From Undaria pinnatifida (lineage: Eukaryota; Sar; Phaeophyceae; Laminariales; Alariaceae): 64,000 bases of DNA. The stretch lies in the NCBI GenBank assembly GCA_012845835.1, contig JABAKD010000012.1, positions 4,200,438-4,264,437 on the forward strand. Direction: 5' to 3'. Made by a program: the position numbers and the translations under genes. Shown here piece by piece: positions 23,901 to 37,600 of this stretch (positions within the stretch are counted from its first letter, which is position 1; every line of letters begins with the position of its first letter). Under the pieces are notes generated by a model. It saw only the letters and a program-made list of their open reading frames with translations. It did not search any database and was not told where the DNA came from.

Positions 23901-26900
23901 AACACCAGACAAACCGAGAGGGAGAAGGCACTTGCGGCACAGGAACAGGAGACCCCCCTCCCCCCCGCCCCTCCTCCTCGAGCCTATCCTTCCCCTCCCC
24001 CTAATCATCGCCCCCCCCCCCCCCCCTCCCCCCTATTCCCTCCCCCCGAAAAAACGTCGCCTCCTTGTGAACGTCAGAGAAAGCGAGAGGGAGGAGGCGC
24101 GTGCGGCACGGGAGAAGGAGAAGGAGCGCGAAATGCTCCGAGACCAATACCTTGGCAAGAAAAAAGTCAAGAAGAAAATTGTCAAGCCTTCCGAGAAATT
24201 CAGCAAGATTTTCCAGTTCGACTGGGACGCGAGCGAGGACACTTCGCGGGATGCTAATCCCCTCTATAGCCAGCGAGCGCAGGTATTGTATTGGGTTGCG
24301 ATCTTTTTTTTTGGTTAGGGATTTGGAGGAGGAGGAGTTTTGTTTTGCTTGGGGTGGGGGTGTGAGGGGAGGGGAGGGGGGGAGGGGCGGGGAAACGAGA
24401 CGGAGGGCAGGGGGAGGGTGAGGGGAGGGGGGGGGGGAGATGGGCGCTAGTGGTGTTGGAGGTATTGCGAGGGGGGTGATCTCGCGGTGAGGCACCCACG
24501 AGGCAATTACATAGTGTCCCCATTGCTGTCTCTTGAAGTGGTCACACGAGGGAACACATACATTCATTCGAAGCTGTCATCCGACATGCAAGAAAGTACG
24601 CACAAGGTGCCGAAGTCCGCCTCACAAGTGGTTCTTCGTATTACGCAGCTCACCCTTCATGCGCCTCGCCGAAAACCCCACAGCGCTTCGCGCTTGGTGC
24701 ACGCGACGTCTGCCTGGTCGGTGAAAACCCGGCATGCTCCGTCCCGGCATTGTAGGGATGCGAGGGTCTTTCAGCGCCGCAGTCCCGACATGGGGACAAA
24801 ACACTTGGAGTTAGACTACGATGCATTAAATGACTACACCCCCCCCCCCCCCCCCCCTCTCTCCCCGCACGCCACGCTCACATCCCGCTACCCCCCCCCC
24901 CCCCCCCGCCCTCGCCCCTACGCCCCCCCTCCCCCCCAAACCAGCTGAATGCCTCCTTTGGGCGAGGTTACCTTGCCGGAATAGACATGCGAGAGCAGCG
25001 GAAGGATAGCGCGTTCCTGACAGCTCTCATGCAAAAACGCCAGGTGGGTTTCGTTGAGGTGTCCGCAGGCATTTCCTTGCGCTTGACGTTACGTTTTTTT
25101 TGCCTGTGTTGTCTTGTCTCGTCTTGTCTCGTGTTGTCTTGTCTTGTCTTGTCTCGTGTTGTCTTGTCTTGTCTTGTCTTGTCTTGTCTTGTCTTGTCTT
25201 GTCTTGTCTTGTCTTGTCTTGCCCTGTCTTGTCTTGTCTTGTCTTGTCTTGTCTTGTCTTGTCTTGTCTTGTCTTGTCTTGTCTTGTCTTGTCTTGTCTT
25301 GTCTTGTCTTGTCTTGTCTTGTCTTGTCTTGTCTTGTCTTGTCTCGTCTTGTCTTGTCTTGTCTTGTCTTGCCCTGTCTTGTCTTGTCTTGTCTTGTCTT
25401 GTCTTGTCTTGTCTTGTCTTGTCTTGTCTTGTCTTGTCTTGTCTTGTCTTGTCTTGTCTTGTCTTGTCTTGTCTTGTCTTGTCTTGTCTTGTCTTGTCTT
25501 GTCTTGTCTTGTCTTGTCTTGTCTTGTCTTGTCTTGTCTTGTCTTGTCTTGTCTTGTCTTGTCTTGTCTTGTCTTGTCTTGTCTTGTCTTGTCTTGTCTT
25601 GTCTTGTCTTGTCTTGTCTTGTCTTGTCTTGTCTTGTCTTGTCTTGTCTTGTCTTGTCTTGTCTTGTCTTGTCTTGTCTTGTCTTGTCTTGTCTTGTCTT
25701 GTCTTGTCTTGTCTTGTCTTGTCTCGTCTCGTCTTGTCTTGTTCACCCCCACCTCCACCATACTCCACCCCAACCTTAACCGTAATCGAAACAGGAGGAG
25801 CAACGGCGTACGGAAGACGCCGACATCACTCTTTCTAAGCAAGACAAGGCGGACCGCGAGAGACTGAGGAAGCAGCAGATGGCGGAGATGGCGGCGTTCT
25901 CATTGGCGGAGGCCGACGGCCTAGGGGACGACCCCGTCCTTAAGGGGGCACACTGGTCGGAGAAGGTACGCCCCGCTTATTTTATGTGCCGTAGCATGCT
26001 GCTGGGGGAGGGGACAGGGGACGGGTGGGATGCAATCTTTTTTATTTTCGTTTTGGAGGGCGGAAATGGCGGCGTTCTCTATAGCGGAGGTGGACGGCCT
26101 AGGGGACACCCCTGTTCTTAAGGGGGCACACTCGGATAAGGTACGCCCCGCTTATTATTTGTACCGTAGTATGCTGCTGGGAGGGGGGGGGGAGGGGGCG
26201 GGAGGGGGTGCAGTCTATTTGTTTATGTTTCGTTTTGGGTGGCAGAAGTGGCGTTCTCTTTGGCGGAGGCCGACGGCCTAGGGGACGACCCCGTTCTAAA
26301 AGGGGCACACTTGGCGGAGAAGGTACGCCCGGCTTATTGTACGTACGGTAGTAAGCTGGGAGACGGGGGGGGGGGGGGGGGGGGGGGGGGTTCGTTATGC
26401 TGCTGCCGGGGGGGGGGGGGGGATCTAAACGGCGGAGGCCGACGGCCCGTCCTTACGGGGCATGCTGGTGGGAGAAGATTCGCCTCGTGTACCACTGGTC
26501 ACAGAAGATAGCACGCCTCGTCGACCATTACCGTCACCGACACGATTCCCGTTACCGTTACCGTTACTGTTACCGACACCGTTACCGAGACCGTTCCCGT
26601 TACCATTCCCGTTACCATTACCGTTACCGTTCCCGTTGCCGTTGAAACAATAGCCCCTGGACGAAATGGCGAAACGGGACTGGCTCATGTTCAGGGAGAA
26701 CTTCGACATCCGGGTTAGGGTGCAAGGCTCCTTTACCAACACCACTGCCGCTATCATAGTGTTACCGTCAACGTTACTGTTCCCGTTCCCATCTCCATTG
26801 CCGCTACCCTCACCGTAACCGCCACCGTGACCATTACCATTCCCGATACCATTCCCGATACCATTATCGTCACCGCCACCGATACCATTGTCGTCACCGC

Positions 26901-29900
26901 CACCGATACCGTTACCGTCACCTTCACCGATACCATTACCGTCACCTTCACCCATACCGTTACCGTCATTGCCACCGATGCCATTATCGTCACCGCCACC
27001 GATGCCATCACCGCCACCTTCACCGATGCCGTTACCGTCACCTTCACCGATGCAATTCCGTCACCTTCATCGATACCGTTACCACCACCTGCACCGATAC
27101 CATTGCCGTCACCTTCACCGACACCATTACCGTCACCGCCACCGACACCATTACCGCCACCTTCACCGATACCATTACCGCCACCGCCACCGACACCATT
27201 CCCGACACCGTTCCCGATACCATTCCCGATACCTTTCCCGTTACCGTTACCATTCCCATTACATCTTCCGTTGCCATTACAGCCGCTGGAGGAGATGGCC
27301 GAGAGGGACTGGCGCATCTTCAGGGAAGACTTCGACATCAGGGTTAAGGGCGGGAAGGCTCCGCTTCCGCTGCGGTTCTGGGAAGAGGGTCACCTGCCGG
27401 AGAGCGTCATGGAAGCTATCCGCGAGCTGGGCTATGAGAAGCCAAGCCCTATCCAAAGACAGGTGAGCATCTTCCAGAGACAGGTGGAGAAAGAGAGAGG
27501 TTCCTGGTGCGAGACGTACTGTGTACAAGGCTTCGCATGTGGGCGGCGGCGCCTATGTTCCGGAAGGGGAGGAGCGGTTAATTTGTTAAGAAGTCGATTG
27601 CGAGATGCTTGCCCTCTGCGCTTGTCCCGTGCATGGCAGTCGATGTGTGTCTGATACGTGCTTACGCTGATTTGCTGGTTTCTGATTTTGCTTTTAGTTC
27701 TTGTCTGCCGAGGTGTATATGGTAGGATTTGCTTCAGTTTTTGTGGCTTGATTGTGTGGTGTTTTTTTCGGAGAGGTGCTCGTCGACTGGTTGAGAATCA
27801 TTGGAGCCTGTCGTCTGACCACCGACTATTAATACTGCTGCTTCTACTACTCTACTACCATCACTCCCTTTCAATGATCTATTATTACTGCTGCATGTAC
27901 GACTACCTGTAGAATAACTATAACAACTTGGACACCACCAACACGACCAACACAAACATCACCCGCCTATCACCCATCAACCCCCCCCCCCCCCCCCCCC
28001 CCATGCTCCGTCCCAGCATGCGCGGGTCGATGGCCCTTAAAATAAGACTACGGCTTCGCATGAAAATAGTACCTCTCCCTCCTCCTCACCCCCGTCTTCC
28101 CCCCCGCCTCCCCTTCCCACCACAACAACAGGCCATTCCTATCGGGATGGAAAGGAGGGACATCATCGGCATTGCCGAGACGGGGTCGGGTAAGACAGCC
28201 GCTTTCGGCATCCCCATGATCACCTACATCCTCTCCCTCGAGGCCGGCATGCGAGACAGGGTGTCGGAGCAAGGACCTCTAGCGCTCATCATGGCGCCCA
28301 CCCGAGAGCTCGCAATACAGGTATTTGGCCTTAGGGGGGCGGGGGGGGCGGGGGGGAGGAAATGGAAGGGGCGATGGGGGGGGGGGGTGTACTCATATCG
28401 TGCATGGCCGTAGTCTTGAGACCATAGACCCTCGCACCCCTGTGCTGCCGGGACGGAGCATGTCGGGTTTAGCGCAGGAAGGGGGAGTGAGGTAGGGAGG
28501 GAAAGAGGGCGGAGGGCGTTCATCATGGCGCCCACCCGGGAGCTCGCAATTAGGCGTTTGGCTTGGATGGGGGGGGGGGGGGGGGGGGGGCAAGGAATTT
28601 GGATGGCTCCATCACTGGATGCCGTTGCTCGGTAGTAGTGCCTTATGCTAGATATCTGCTCCGACGTGCGCTGGTGCCTGTACGCGATAAGGGATTATTT
28701 TAAGTACTGCTTGCCGTGGAGTGCGATCCGACCCCACGCGCTAGAGATTCGAGAGCATGGCATTTTTTCTGTGCCAACAAACACGAGGTTGTGCCGTATG
28801 CAATCTATAATCTGTCAAGTTCGTGCGAATGGTAACACGCTTTTTTTTTCCTTGACCCTGCCGCTGCGCCGCAGATCGAGGACGAGTGCAAAAAGTTCTG
28901 CAAGTTCGCCGGGCTCAACACGGTTTGCGTTGTTGGTGGTCAGGACATCGAGGCACAGGTGTGAATATCACTAACCTTATAGTCACACGTATGCGCTTCA
29001 TTACGTTGGAAACCCTTACGTCTGCATTTTTTCCCGCGCTAGTTCCAACTCACCCTTCTAGAGGGTCACTCGTATACGCTTCATTACGGTAGAAAACCTT
29101 AAGCCTTAAACGCGTGCTACGATAGAGCCAGCGCGCTACGATAGAGTCAGCACTTTTTGGCTCAACACGTTGTCTGAATGGCTACAGATACGAGGTACCA
29201 GGTCCAGGTGCACTACCAAGCAACGTACTGGGTATGCATGCACTTAGGGGACTACCTACTGCAGCGATCCTACAACACGCATGATGCTGTGATGTTTAAC
29301 GCGGGTACAAACACCAGATATGTCGTATTATATAATCCAGCATTGAACTGAAGGCCGCACCGTTACTGCTGCACTGAGTACCATCTCTTTGTATCCTTAA
29401 CCCTCAAAATCGTCGGAAATAGAGGTGTTAAGGTATACCTTTCTTTGGCGAAAATGGTTTCTGAATGACGGGGGGGGCTCCTTAACCCTCAAAATCGCCG
29501 GAAACCTGTATGAAAATAGGTGGAAGTGTGGTGAGCTTAAGCTTTATTTTTTTTTCCCCATCCGCCGGAGGATGAAAACAAACAAACAAACAAACAAACA
29601 AAATCGTCCGAAATTTTCGTTGTTTTTTTATTTAACCATAATTTTCGTTGTATACCCTAGGCCATGGGACTTTTCATCCCGTCGCGAAAAAAATAGCAGC
29701 TTTTATTTTTCTCCGGATCTGTGTTTGGTAGGAGAGGCCTTAAAGCCTTCCACCACTAGAAACCCCTTTTTGGGGGACAAACTCACATGGATTTAGTATA
29801 GGGAGGGATTTTGGAGGTCCGAATGGGTTAAGCTTCCCAAGGTGAGGAACCCCAGGAAAAAACGTGGTGCGCCTCTATCGTATCGCACGCGTGTATGTGC

Positions 29901-32900
29901 TCGTATGGCTCTACCGCCCTCGAGTAATCCCACGATACGGGTGCGATAGCTCCACCCTTGAGGAAACTCAACCGGTCAGAACTTTTTTTTGCCCCCCCCC
30001 CCCCCAAGAAGGCAACCCCTGTGTACCGTGGGATGTGATGGCTCGCTCTTTAGCCTTGTGCGTTTTTTCGGACGTAGAACTCTTAGCGTAAAACCCCTTG
30101 TGCGGTTTGTGTGTGTGGTCTTGTGCTGAGGTGGCACTAAGAGAAATGTGGCCGTCATTAGGACTTCCCGCGCAGCAGGGTGCTTGATGTTTTGTAATCG
30201 AGTCATCCCACGGTAGGGGCTGCAGTTGTTGGATTAACTAATACCAGGTAATGTTTTTGTCCGATTGAGCTCAAGCATGGAACTACGATTTTAGTATTAT
30301 ACCTGGTACAAATTTACGAGTATACAGTTGTTGTAGGACTAGCGCGCGTTAGGAGTTGCGATTGTTGGATTAACTAATAATGTACCTGTTGTCCGACCTG
30401 AGCTCCTCGAGTGAGGGGAACTACCGGTTAGTAGAGTGTTTGCGAAAATACGTTTCTAAAAATTTACTTGCCTTCCGCTAAAAAAAGTGAATTGCCTTCC
30501 CACCGAGTTTTTGGTGTGTTTGCGCTAGCGGTAAACAAAATCCTGCAGGCGACGCCTCCGAAATTTAGTAGGGAAACGGGGATGTGCGCGATTGTAATAT
30601 ACGTACGAGTACAGCAGCAGCAGTACGAGTACTCGTAGTATTATACGATATACGAGTACTCGTTGTACGTACTCCAGTCTCGCGCCTCTCGTTTCAGGTG
30701 CAGCAGTACCTGGAACACGGTACATGCAAGCACCCAACAGACTACAAATCAGAGGTAAGGCGGTCTGTCTCGCGCGTAAAAAACTCCTTGTGAGCAGGGA
30801 CTACCTCATTATACGTGCTACAAGCAGAGCACCGCCTTCCTCATGCGACGGAAGGGAAGGCGAAGCGCAGTTTCCCCATGGAACGTGGACCTGTTATTGC
30901 GAAGCATCACCCTGCGAAGAATCCGCAGTGAACGCAGCGGTTTAGGGCAGAGGAGTTTCCGCTCCTCTGCCCTAAACCAAAAGTCATGCCACGCTTCAGT
31001 CGCGGTGATGTTGGAGAAGCGCGGTGGCTGCTGTCGCACAGATGGACCGATACGAGTCCTATCTTGCCAGATGCGGCACACGATAGCCGCAATCAAGGCG
31101 CGTGGTGTCGCTCTCTGCGTTGAGGCTCCTCTCCGCGTGCGTGCGTTCGACTCCGCCAGCTGCGAGAAGTTCACCACAGCTTGCAGCAAGCGCTGAACCC
31201 TTGGTCACGGACGCAGAGGGCAGCAACAGACGGTTCATCACCGGCCTGCTGCATATCTCTGATGTTACGCCTGCGCGTCGTGCTCAGGGTACTACCCTCT
31301 CAATCCTCCGTGCGTTCGTATTAGTAGCTTGTGTTGTGTCGTGGCAACAGCGTGGTGCTTCAAACTGGTCCTGCTTAGGGCGCTATAGACCCTTGCAGAG
31401 GCGTTCTGCCTCGGACAAATGCTCGGTGTGTTGTAGGCCAATGAAACAGAGAGACAAAATTTACCGTAACTTTTGATCAAAACCTACCTTCGACAAAGTA
31501 CATTTTTGCCTTTTTTTCAAAATTTTACCGCAAATATTGCCTTCGGGACAATTTTTGAAGAAGTAAATTTCTAAAAACGTACTTTCGCAAACACTCTAGT
31601 CATCAATCAAGAAATTTCACGAGTGTAATTTTGTTTTAGAAGTGTGGCGTAGAAGGTTGGTCGGGTTGCGCGAACGAATGCCTGCGAAGTCATGTAGTAT
31701 CGGGTGAGATATTGAGCTCACGTTAGTAGCGGTGGGATGGCTCATCCCTCCTGGCCGAGTGTGGAGAGAATCGTATACGCTGTCGATGAGTCTCGATAAT
31801 CGGACCAAGTAAAAACCAGGACTTTTCGTGGGTCATGTCACTTTTCGAGGGCCGGGTGGGGTCATGCTTGGAGAATCGTAGACGCTGTCGATGAGTCTCG
31901 ATTATCGGACCAACAAAAAACCAGGGCTTTTTGCGGGTCAGGTCACTTCTCGCAGGTCGGGTGGGGTCAGGATGACGCGTCTCGACCCGTGATATGTTAA
32001 CGCCTTCACAACTGGAAAACCGTTTTTAGGGCCAAATTGCTTGGAATGAGTGTAGGGAGGGGTTTTGGGGTTTACAAGGGTTAAAACGTCTCAACCCGAC
32101 CCGACCCGACCCGACCCGCGATATTTTTCAAATCTCCTGGCCCGACCCGAGGGCACGGGACATGACCTGTGGAAAAGCCCTGGAAAAAACAGGCTTCAAC
32201 CATCTCGACAGCGATCCCTGTTTGTTTAGACCGTGAACGTTAGCACACTTCGGACAGATAGATCATCGATCCCCGGTTGATGATCTAGATCTTTCAGATC
32301 TCTGTGGGTCTATAGCTTATGTTGTGGGGTGGGGGCTGTACAATCTGCGTGATCTATAGCACATGCTTCCGGGGTTTGATCTGTACTCCACGTAAACAGA
32401 TCCTGGAAAACAAAACCTCATGACGGCAGATACAGGCTCGACTGCGGATTATCTATGATCTCCATGATCTTTTTGATATCTATGATATTTATGATCTCTA
32501 TGATCTCCATGATCTGCATGATGTATATGATGTATATGATCTATGATCTGCATGATGTATATGACCTCTATGATCTGCATGATCTATATGATCTGTATGG
32601 TCTGCATTCTATATGATCTATAGCACATGCTTCCGGGGTTGGGTCTTAATTCCACGTATGCAGACCCTGCAGAGTAACACCTCATAACGGCAGCTACGGG
32701 ATCCACTCTACTTTGAAGTATGTATATAGTCTAGATCGTGATGTGCCGGAGGTGGGAACCTTATCAACTCAACTCGCATTCGCTCGTAATGTATGAACAC
32801 CTTGGCAGGCGTTTACGCTGAGGAAGGGGGTGGAGATCATCATCGGCACCCCGGGGCGATTGAACGACTGCGTGGAGAAGCACTACCTTGTGCTCAACCA

Positions 32901-33144
32901 GTGCAACTACGTCGTGCTGGATGAGGCGGACAGGTGCGTCTGAAAACCCGGGGGGGTGTTGCAAGTTGAAAAAGGGGGGGCAAATTCTTGAGGTGGTGGT
33001 GGTGGTGGTCTATTATATATATATAAAAAAAACAACCGCGCACAAGTAACCCGGCAAGTGATGGTGGTGATAGTGGTATTAGTAGTAGCAGTAGCAGCAG
33101 TAGTAGCAGCAGTAGTAGTAGCAGTAGTAGTAGCAGTAGTAGTG

Positions 33145-33175
<31 letters not shown>

Positions 33176-34571
33176 ATGTAGTAGTAGCAGTAATAGTGGT
33201 AGTAGGAGTAGTAGTAGTAGTCGTAGAAGTATTATTGATGGTGGTGATGGTGGTGGTAAAGGGTGCAGCTTACGATACGAGTGTAGACAAGACTTAGCGC
33301 AGTCAGTAGCAGTACACGGATCTGCGATTGTGATATTTACGAGTCTGATCCCGCATGAAAACGGTCTAAAGCTAACCATCTTCCGGAAGCCATGTAGAAT
33401 CACTTGGAATGCTGCACGTAACAGTCTTTAGACGCATACCGCGCTCTCGTACGAGTACAGCTGTACACCAGGCATACAACGGCTTGACCCAGTTGGGACC
33501 CATGCTGCGGTTTATATGCACCTTTTTTGTTTTTCAGTTGGTGCCTTTTTTGTTATCCGGTTGGTACCTCTTTTTTTTTCGGTTGGTACCTTTTTTTGTT
33601 TTCCAGTTGGTACCTTTTTTTTCCAGTTGGTACTTTTTTTGTTTTCCAGTTGGTACTTTTTTTGTTTTCCAGTCGGTACTCTTTTTGTTTTCCAGTCGGT
33701 ACCTTTTTTGTTTTCCAGTTGGTACCTCTTTTGTTTTCCAGTCGGTACCTTTTTTGTTTTCCAGTTGGTACCTCTTTTGTTTTCCAGTTGGCACCTTTTT
33801 TGTTTTCCAGTTGGGACCCATGCCGCGGCAGAGGTGTGCCTTTTTGTTTTTTTCAGGGTCCTCTTATGCTTCACCCCCAAAATTTGGCAGTTTCGAGAAA
33901 ACGCCGAAAGTGCAACGCGATGAACAAAGCAAACCTATGACCTGCTGTAGGTATACAAAACTACTATTAATAATCTACATGGACGTGAAAGACTTTTTTT
34001 GCAAGAAACAGGAGCATGACATTAACGACGTTTTTTTAAAAACATGAGTGTTCATTGGGGTTGAGGAGCCTCCCGTTAAAACACAAAAGCCGAAAAAAAG
34101 GTATGCCTCTAATGTGGCACACGTCCCCTCCCCCTTTGTTCTTTGTTGTGGGAGGTTCTGTTGTGACAAGGAACTGTGTTTTCCGTCTCGAAAAGGGATG
34201 CGCGGTCAATACAATTGTCAAATGATTTAAGGCGAGCTACAAAATGAGTACGCCCCCTGCCCCCCCCCCCCCCCCCGCTTCCCATCGATCACAAAGAACC
34301 GACACGGTTAAGCGTTTCCCCGCCCTCCCCGCTTTCCTCCCTCCCTCCCTCCCTCCCTCCCTCCCTCCCTCCCTCTCTCTTTTGGTCCCCCCTTCCCTCC
34401 CAAGGATGATCGACATGGGTTTCGAGGATCAGGTTCTGGCGGTACTAGAGGCAATGGGAGGCACCCTCAAGGCGGACGATGCCGAGTTGGCGTACAAGCA
34501 GGAGAAGAAGGCCAAGGCGGCTAGGAGTGCCAAGGATCTGGTGAGGAGAAGAATAAACAAACTCGATCGTG

Positions 34572-34612
<41 letters not shown>

Positions 34613-37600
34613 TTTTTCAACTCATTGTTACTGTTGTGTTTGCCGTCCGACAATGCGCGGTATGTATGAGCTTCACCGCTGATCACCCAGTACATACCCA
34701 CAGTAACTTTTTTTTTTTTCTTTTTTCAAATGATATTTCAAACATTTTTGTATTTGGTTGAAGCATCATAACTAAGACCCTGATATTGGGGGGGGGGGGT
34801 CGAAAGAAAAAACGCATGCCCAGAATGCTTTGAGTCGATCTGGAATGTGCCTCGGAAAGCTCTCGACAGGACCGTTCGAATTAACCTACTTCCAGCTAGT
34901 GGTTCGCGCTGTGGAGCTCACATTGGCTTGTTGACCGTCGCTGCAGAAGGCAGTTAACTGCACTTGAACTTCCACACCTCACCACTATGTCGAATAAGGC
35001 TCCAAAGATGGAAAGCTACGTAGGCAGCACAGTTTTTTTATGGCGCCTGAATCATCCCCTATCCCCTATACGGGCTGTGGCCGAAAATAATTAAAAACAG
35101 CAAATTCTTGCCCCCTACCTCCCCACTAAAAACGCCATACAAGCTCGTTGAAACCCGCACGCTCGAAACAAACATGCCACAGCTTTCGTCTACTCAAACC
35201 CCGCCCGCGTCAACGCGAGAAAACCGCAAAGGAGGCATATCTCGAGTGTAGGTGTCGAAATAAACGTTTTTTTTTCATCCCCTCTCCCGGAGAAAAGCCT
35301 TGGAAAATCTCCGCAACCCCCCCCCCGAAATTTATACCGTATGCTCGAAATCGAGGTGGCCTCTGCGAACATCTTGTGGCAATTGAGCATGCAGACCACC
35401 GTTAATTTTGTTTCGATGCGAAAATTATTTGAATTGACGGAGTTGCGAGCGTAAAAAAAGTCAAGGGTCTTCGATGCTCCCACTTTATAGTATCGGGTAT
35501 GAGGGGTTTTGAGGTTCTCCCGTTACTGAACCATACATAATAGAGGGGGTAGTTGTTTTGATTAGGTATTTTCGGGGCGTACAAGCACAAGGAGAAGGTC
35601 AAGGAGGTTACGAAGAAGCGCCAAGGATCTTTTAAGAAAGCAAAATTTATCGGATAACGTTCCTTCAACGGCCACCTGCTTTCCCATCCGCGACTCATGG
35701 CTGGGTGGCGCGGCTGGTCTGCTGCCTGCTGCCGTGCTGCCTTCTGCCCGCTGCTGCTGCCATGCTGACCGGTGCCGTGTTGATGACTCCTGCCGTGTTG
35801 ACTTGTCTGCGCTGATGTGCTGATGATGTTTCCGCAAATGTTTTCAAGCGTCGGACAGATAACCGATATGTTAAGGAAAAAACGGACCTTGACGCGTCCG
35901 AAACAGCGCTAAACATGTTGTAAATTTTGGTAAAAAGAGGCCTTGACTCGCCCCCCAATGACGGGTTTCCCGTGATCGAGGTGGCGTGTTGCTTCGGGGT
36001 ATGTATGTCTGCTGACCCTCTTTCTGCCACAGTGGCCACCACCCTGTCGTTGCACGCGTCCAGTATGATACTTTCACACGGCGGACAGATCGTCGATCCC
36101 CACCTGATGACCTGCTATAGATGTTTCAGATAAGATCTGTGCGGTCTATAGCTCATGGTAGCGGGTGGGAGCCGTACGATCTGCTTGATCAAGCACAACA
36201 TTTCCAAGATCGGATGTGTACTCTCTAGTTGCAGATTCTGCACAACATGTCTGAGCGGCAGATACATGATCTGCTGTAGATTGTATGTATAGAATCTGTA
36301 TGATCTGTATGATCTGTATGATCTGTATGATCTGTATGATCTGTATGATCTTTATGATCTGTATGATCTGTTAGAGGTGTGCAATAGTATGTGTTCGGTT
36401 GTTGCTCCGCTGTGCCGCAACTGTGTTTTTTTAGGGGTCGTTGCTCCGCTGTGATTTTTGATAAAAAGTAACCGATCCTGACTGGCTGTGACCGGCGGCG
36501 CACCGAAAACTTATCAAAAGGCAGTCTTCGGCGATCTCGAAAGCGGAAGCTAGCATTTGTCGCAGTTGATATTAGCAGCTCGCATTCGGTCGCAATCCTT
36601 ATACTTAAACCCACTCCTTTGCCCGTTGAGCGACAACCGTCCGTTTTGTCGTATCAATGGTTTTCGTTGTTTCGTTTCGTTTCTCTGGTTTCAGGTGTAG
36701 CGGATACGTATAGTATATAATAAAAAATGAAAACACACATATATATATGTTTAATCATCAATTTATCTCTCCAGATCAACCCGTAAGAGCTTTTAGCCCT
36801 CAGCGACCTTCTGGACATGTTGTGGTGATAGGTGTCTTCCCTTCTTCCCCCCTGGTACTTGAGTTCATTTTTATCACGGATAGGGTTCAGCATTCCCACT
36901 GGTCAGCTGGCTATGTGCAGATGTGATGTATTGCAGCAGTATCTTGCTTTAATCCCGCTTTACCCTGCACAACTTAATACAACCGTTTGATCGCCGTCTT
37001 CGTCTGTTGCGTTTCGATACTCTGGCCGTTTCACTTCGTGTTCGTTTGTTGCGTTTCGATTGTTTTGCCGTTTCAGGTGCGTGTAACGGCTATGTTCAGC
37101 GCTACGATGCCTCCCGCGGTGGAGAAGATGGCCAAGAAATACCTGCGACATCCTGCTATCGTGCAGGTAACCTCTTTTTGTTTTTTCGCCGTTTTCGTTT
37201 TGTTGTTTTACCTTTTTTGCTTTTTGTTTAGTCTATAAAATCTTCTTGCTTCTTTTTTGTGTTCGCAAAGAGAAGAAGCTGCAGAAACTTTTTATGTTTG
37301 TGTTTGTGCTCCCCCCGCCCCCCCCCTTTTTTTGTGTGTGGTGCTGTTTGTTTTTAATCTTTTTTTGTCTATTTTTTGTCTTCGGGTTCTCTTTTGAACT
37401 TTGTGCGCGCGAAGGAACAGAAGCTACAAGCGTGTGTGTGTGTTTTTTTTCTACAGCTTGACTACATACAGCCGCGTGGCGGAGCAAGTAGTAGTAGAGG
37501 GCAAGCAGTTTTCATGTTGTATTCTGTCGCTAAGATTTTGTTGCACGCACGGCAGCACAAACGCGCGGCGGAAGTATCTCACGCAGCTTCCAATTATGAC

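Larger units (their letters stand above)
28959..32808 (+). other. PRP28 intron 8, repeat-filled
   Basis: 3850 bp. It contains a composite MITE region (29109-29895), a pair of about 60-bp repeats (30217-30275 and 30349-30410, TTGGATTAACTAATA), an exon-like segment (30698-30754), a perfect hairpin (30939-30978), a tandem pair of about 100 bp (31766-31972), GACCC repeats (32094-32117) and a TGATCTATA-rich segment (32240-32700) related to intron 10. Confidence 0.7.

Noticed and set aside
24987-25867. Long open frames reading LVLSC or DKTRQ repeats on both strands
   Set aside because: They are translations of the GTCTT pentamer array. Frames stay open only because the repeat has no stop.
31130-31165. 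tRNA box-B match GCGTTCGACTCCGCC in intron 8
   Set aside because: No cloverleaf, acceptor stem or box A at a suitable distance could be drawn. Probably chance.
33409-34047. 212-codon frame rich in Phe, Cys and Pro
   Set aside because: Produced by the 22-bp TTTTTGTTTTCCAGTTGGTACC minisatellite in intron 9.
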